Shown here: positions 61,080-64,000 of the stretch, piece after piece
How the letters are laid out: each line of letters opens with the position of its first letter
How positions within the stretch are numbered: the first letter of the stretch is position 1
Source: Bacteroidota bacterium
GTDB taxonomy: Bacteria; Bacteroidota; Bacteroidia; Bacteroidales; JACABE01
Direction of reading: 5' to 3'
Length of the DNA: 64,000 nt
Assembly: GCA_026391675.1 (NCBI GenBank)
Contig: JAPLDQ010000004.1
Span: 62,001 to 126,000, forward strand
Notes under the pieces: generated by a model
Database searches by the model: none
Told to the model about the DNA's origin: nothing
Seen by the model: only the letters and a program-made list of their open reading frames with translations
Made by a program: the position numbers and the translations under genes

Positions 61080-61880
61080 ATGAGGAGAAAATTTACAATT
61101 TCATTATCAATAGCCATTTTGGCTATTTTCTTTATTAATGTTCAGTCGTTTGCACAAACTGCCGGAACATTAACCTGTAATTTCACTACTGCTTCAACCG
61201 GTGGCTACTCACCTAAACATTGTATTGCAGTTTGGATTGAAACCAACAGTGGTACATTTATTAAAACCAAATACAAAATGTGCTCAAGCGGTAATTATGA
61301 TCATTTATCTACCTGGACCGGTAAATCAGGTAGTAGTATTGTAGATGCAACTGCAGGTAGTACAAGGACAGCAAATGGTGCTTTATCAATTGTATGGAAC
61401 GGAACTGATGTTGCTGCTGCTGTTGTTGCTGATGGCGTTTATAAAGTTTGGGTTGAATTTGCTTGGGCATCGTCAAGCAAACTGGTTACCTCTTTTAGTT
61501 TTACTAAAGGTAGTGTTACAGATCATCAGGCTCCTGCTGATTACACTTCAGGTACAGGAAGTCTTACAGCTATAACCCTTGATTGGGTTCCTGCAGTTGG
61601 TGTTGCTGATGTTCAGAAACCGGCTGATTTCACAATTTATCCTAATCCGGTAACAAATCAAAGCAAAATAAACTATACTTTAACATCAATAGCTGATGTT
61701 ACCATCAGTTTATTTGATGTTACAGGAAAATTGATTAATGTATTATTTGATGAAAATCAGGCTGCAGGCACTTATAGTTTACCTATATCAACTGAAGGCA
61801 GATTAACACCAGGTGTTTATTTTGTTAGAATGAATACTGGAAGAACCCAGCATACTGAAAAAATTATAATTACTGAATAA
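61080..61880 (+). CDS. Secreted DUF2271 protein with T9SS sorting domain
   Basis: A 266-residue exported protein. Signal peptide to residue 25 (SFAQ). Residues about 28-175 match DUF2271 (PKHCIAVWIETNSGTFIKTKY, quoted in part: HCIAVWIETNSGTFIKT; then DGVYKVWVEFAWA), a beta-sandwich family of unknown role often seen near flavin or haem transport genes. The last 80 residues are a T9SS sorting domain (FTIYPNPVTNQSKINY ... LTPGVYFVRM). It should be secreted to or beyond the cell surface. Confidence 0.86.
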   Translation: MRRKFTISLSIAILAIFFINVQSFAQTAGTLTCNFTTASTGGYSPKHCIAVWIETNSGTFIKTKYKMCSSGNYDHLSTWTGKSGSSIVDATAGSTRTANGALSIVWNGTDVAAAVVADGVYKVWVEFAWASSSKLVTSFSFTKGSVTDHQAPADYTSGTGSLTAITLDWVPAVGVADVQKPADFTIYPNPVTNQSKINYTLTSIADVTISLFDVTGKLINVLFDENQAAGTYSLPISTEGRLTPGVYFVRMNTGRTQHTEKIIITE

Positions 61881-61900
61881 ATTTTAATTTTTAAATTTAA

Positions 61901-61934
61901 TAAAAAGGATTGGCAAATGTCAATCCTTTTTATT
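61901..61934. terminator. Shared terminator between the DUF2271 and SDR genes
   Basis: ATAAAAAGGATTG (61901-61913) pairs with CAATCCTTTTTAT (61922-61934). A and T runs on both sides let it serve both converging genes; it overlaps the SDR stop codon. Confidence 0.85.
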
Positions 61935-62616
61935 ATGGTGTGGAGATTGAAACCGGGATTATTTTACCATTCAGGTAATGGTGGGCAGTTTCAGCAAATT
62001 CTTTGATAAATACCGCCATTTCATTGGCATGTAAAGGAGCTTCATATCCGGGAAAGGCTTCTCTAAGCATTTCTGTATTTACTGCTCCTAAGCAAAGGCT
62101 GTTAATGCTGATGTTGTTCTCGTTTAACTCTTCTGCCAGGCATTCTGTAAGCGTATTTAAAGCCCCTTTGCTGCTGCTGTACAATGAGAGACCTTTAAAT
62201 TTTGCACTTCCCTGAAACCCACCCATACTGCTTATATTGACAATATGTGATTTTTGAGAGAAATTCGGCAATAGTTGTTGTATAATTTTAAATACACTTT
62301 TAACATTTACGGTAAACATATTGTCAAAATCAGTATCCGTTAATTCTTTAAATGGTTTATTTACAAGATAACCAGCATTGTTGATCAGGATATCAATAGT
62401 ATCAAAATGAGTTAAAATTCTTTCTTTAAAGTCGTTGTTGATAATTGAAATATCGTATTCCATAGGAATGAAATCTGAATTCATTCCAAATTTAATTGTG
62501 TTATTAGCCGTTTTTGTTCTGGAAATACCGATTACGGTATTATTATTATCTTTGCAAAAAAGTTTTGCGAGTTCTAAGCCAATTCCACGACTGCTTCCTG
62601 TTATGATGATATTCAT
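61933..62616 (-). CDS. Short-chain dehydrogenase/reductase
   Basis: A 227-residue NAD(P)-dependent oxidoreductase. Nucleotide motif TGSSRGIGLELAK at the start, NNAGYLVN, the catalytic serine in NISSMGGFQG and the YSSSKGAL motif (tyrosine and lysine, spacing YX3K) are all present. It is at the short end for the family. The substrate cannot be told from sequence. It stands alone. Confidence 0.93.
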   Translation of the reverse strand: MNIIITGSSRGIGLELAKLFCKDNNNTVIGISRTKTANNTIKFGMNSDFIPMEYDISIINNDFKERILTHFDTIDILINNAGYLVNKPFKELTDTDFDNMFTVNVKSVFKIIQQLLPNFSQKSHIVNISSMGGFQGSAKFKGLSLYSSSKGALNTLTECLAEELNENNISINSLCLGAVNTEMLREAFPGYEAPLHANEMAVFIKEFAETAHHYLNGKIIPVSISTP

Positions 62617-62639
62617 TTGTTTATTTTTTTGGTATTATT

Positions 62640-62647
62640 CAAATTTA
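62640..62647 (-). promoter_or_regulatory. -7 promoter element for the SDR gene
   Basis: Minus-strand TAAATTTG matches TAnnTTTG, 24 bases before the start codon. Confidence 0.5.
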
Positions 62648-62653
62648 CAAATC

Positions 62654-62715
62654 AATGCCCAAATAATCATTCATGGTTTGAGTGCAAGATTTACTCGTGG
62701 GCATTTCATGAGTAA
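62654..62715. other. Folded intergenic segment before rpsO
   Basis: Two inverted repeats interlock in this gene-free space: AATGCCCA (62654-62661) with TGGGCATT (62698-62705), and TTACTCGTG (62691-62699) with CATGAGTAA (62707-62715, one G-U pair). The two helices share bases and are mutually exclusive. Confidence 0.45.
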
Positions 62716-62885
62716 TTTTTGATTTAATACTGTAAAAGTATAAAAATTTTACCGGAAAAATGGCAGTAAACAAATATAAATAGTTAAATTTGTATTCTAT
62801 TAATCAGAAATACAGTTGTTTAATAAAATGTGGAAATAAAGTAAAAAAAATGTATCAAAATCATTTTAGAATTAAAAATAATGCT

Positions 62886-62893
62886 TATCTTTG
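62886..62893 (+). promoter_or_regulatory. -7 promoter element for rpsO
   Basis: TATCTTTG matches TAnnTTTG, 40 bases before the start codon. Confidence 0.6.
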
Positions 62894-62933
62894 CAAACTC
62901 AATTTTAAGACCAAACAAAATATATCTTAGAAT

Positions 62934-63203
62934 ATGCAATTTAAAACAGAAAATACAAAAGAAATTTTTAAAGAGTACGGTAAATCAGAATTTGATACTG
63001 GCTCGACCGAAGGACAAATAGCTTTATTCACACACAGAATAAAATATTTAACCGAACATCTGAAAGTTAACAGAAAAGATTACGCTACAGAACGCTCGTT
63101 GGTATTGTTGGTAGGTAAAAGACGTAAATTGTTGGCTTATTTGAAAGACAGAAATATCGAAGGATACAGAGAGCTTATCAAAAAATTAGGAATTAGAAAA
63201 TAA
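62934..63203 (+). CDS. rpsO: Ribosomal protein S15
   Basis: A primary 16S rRNA-binding protein of the small subunit. The 89-residue length is standard. Family blocks TGSTEGQIALFTHRIKYLTEHL (quoted in part: TGSTEGQIALFTHRI) and VGKRRKLLAYLKD are intact, and the protein ends YRELIKKLGIRK. It is followed by pnp, the usual gene order. Confidence 0.98.
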   Translation: MQFKTENTKEIFKEYGKSEFDTGSTEGQIALFTHRIKYLTEHLKVNRKDYATERSLVLLVGKRRKLLAYLKDRNIEGYRELIKKLGIRK

Positions 63204-63233
63204 GTCAAGTTATTTTTTACACAAGACATAAAG

Positions 63234-63262
63234 GGCAATTAGACTTATAATTGCCTTTTTTT
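63234..63262 (+). terminator. Hairpin terminator between rpsO and pnp
   Basis: GGCAATTA (63234-63241) pairs with TAATTGCC (63248-63255), followed by a run of seven T. Some readthrough into pnp is expected, as in other bacteria where the two genes are joined. Confidence 0.8.
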
Positions 63263-63289
63263 GTATTGAAATAAACATAAAATGCGAAT

Positions 63290-64000
63290 ATGCAAGTAGT
63301 TACAAAAAAAATCGAATTAAGTGATGGTAGAATTATTACCATCGAAACAGGAAAACTGGCCAAACAGGCTGATGGAGCTGCCGTTGTTAAAATGGGCGAT
63401 ACCATGTTACTCGCAACTGTTGTTGCAAAAAAAGATGCAGCTGAAAATGTTGATTTTATGCCACTTTCAGTTGATTATCAGGAAAAATATGCTGCTCTGG
63501 GGAAATTCCCGGGTGGTTTCTTTAAAAGAGAAGCCCGTCCGTCAGAATATGAAATATTAGTATCCAGATTGGTTGACAGGGCTTTGCGTCCATTGTTTCC
63601 AAGTGATTACCATGCCGAAGTACAGGTGTTAATTACATTGATTTCCGGCGATAAAAATACTGCACCCGATGCATTAGCTGCTTTGGCTGCTTCTTCAGCA
63701 ATTGCTGTTTCTGATATTCCTTTTAACGGTCCTATATCCGAAGTACGTGTTGCTAAAATTAACGGCGAATTTACAGTTAATCCTACTATAACTGACTTAG
63801 CCAATGCTGACCTTGATTTAATGATAGCTGCTACCTTTGATAATATCATGATGGTAGAAGGTGAAATGAAAGAGGTACAGGAAGAAGATATGATTGAAGC
63901 TTTTAAAGTTGCACATGATGCTATAAAAATTCAATGCAAAGCACAGTTAGAATTAACTGAAATGGTTGGCAAAACTGTAAAAAGAGAATATTGCCACGAA
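63290..64000 (+). CDS. pnp: Polyribonucleotide nucleotidyltransferase, N-terminal part
   Basis: The 3'-to-5' phosphorolytic exoribonuclease of RNA decay. The frame runs from the ATG at 63290 to the window edge (237 codons), so the end is outside. The first RNase PH domain is clear: [21 protein letters not shown], read as [38 protein letters not shown] (in part: [17 protein letters not shown]), [12 protein letters not shown] and [19 protein letters not shown]. It follows rpsO across a hairpin, the classic rpsO-pnp arrangement. Confidence 0.97.
   Translation, partial: MQVVTKKIELSDGRIITIETGKLAKQADGAAVVKMGDTMLLATVVAKKDAAENVDFMPLSVDYQEKYAALGKFPGGFFKREARPSEYEILVSRLVDRALRPLFPSDYHAEVQVLITLISGDKNTAPDALAALAASSAIAVSDIPFNGPISEVRVAKINGEFTVNPTITDLANADLDLMIAATFDNIMMVEGEMKEVQEEDMIEAFKVAHDAIKIQCKAQLELTEMVGKTVKREYCHE

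Noticed and set aside
1..64000. tRNA or rRNA genes
   Set aside because: I looked in the larger gene-free stretches for cloverleaf or rRNA-like sequence and found none; a covariance-model scan would be needed to exclude small RNAs.

Overview
The window is AT-rich, densely coded chromosomal DNA from a member of the Bacteroidota. Four things point there: C-terminal type IX secretion sorting domains (three proteins), a carboxypeptidase-regulatory/TonB-type outer-membrane barrel, -7 promoter elements of the form TAnnTTTG with few Shine-Dalgarno sites, and family content such as DUF5777, DUF169, DUF4349 and fused CcsBA. No 16S, tRNA or CRISPR was found, so the genus cannot be named.

Layout. 1-0.9 kb: the end of peptide deformylase and a small TPR-like lipoprotein. 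1-1.4 kb: a dispersed intergenic repeat, copied again at 44.8 kb. 1.4-7.8 kb: a T9SS-secreted protein, a six-haem lipoprotein cytochrome, an FNR-type regulator with four cysteines, a monohaem lipoprotein cytochrome, a DUF5777 beta-barrel and a small cytochrome c. 8-12.9 kb: a 19-haem cytochrome fused to a membrane cytochrome b domain, then a two-component system. 14.7-25.8 kb: a haem operon running from glutamyl-tRNA to protohaem (hemA, hemCD fusion, hemB, hemL, hemE, hemN, hemH, hemG, plus a four-helix membrane protein), interrupted by a four-helix-bundle gene between inverted repeats. 25.9-34.5 kb: a Tat-type Fe-S protein, an NrfD-like subunit, a cytochrome c, SCO, an A2-type haem-copper oxidase (I, III, IV, II) and haem O synthase. 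34.5-35.6 kb: convergent tatC/tatA. 36-38.4 kb: a second fusion with 16 haems. 38.5-41.8 kb: a small accessory patch with tandem and direct repeats and a decayed gene. 41.8-48 kb: lipoproteins, RsgA, a methyltransferase and OB-fold lipoproteins. 48.2-56.2 kb: CcsBA cytochrome c maturation, a tetrahaem and a seven-haem cytochrome, and a second cytochrome/Fe-S/NrfD module. 56.3-64 kb: a DUF2339 protein, an outer-membrane barrel, a DUF2271 secreted protein, an SDR, rpsO and the start of pnp.

How it fits together. The window is close to self-sufficient for building c-type cytochromes: haem synthesis, haem attachment (CcsBA), Tat export for Fe-S subunits, and about ten haem c proteins carrying roughly 62 haem-binding motifs. 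Two NrfC/NrfD-type quinone modules and two multihaem/cytochrome b fusions offer several routes between quinone and periplasm. The 6-10.8 kb cluster (lipoprotein cytochrome, beta-barrel, small cytochrome, 19-haem fusion) looks like an inner-membrane-to-surface electron route, but this is inference. FNR-like palindromes (TTGAT-N4-ATCAA or one mismatch) lie upstream of the regulator, the six-haem cytochrome, the haem operon and the oxidase operon, suggesting a shared redox regulon.
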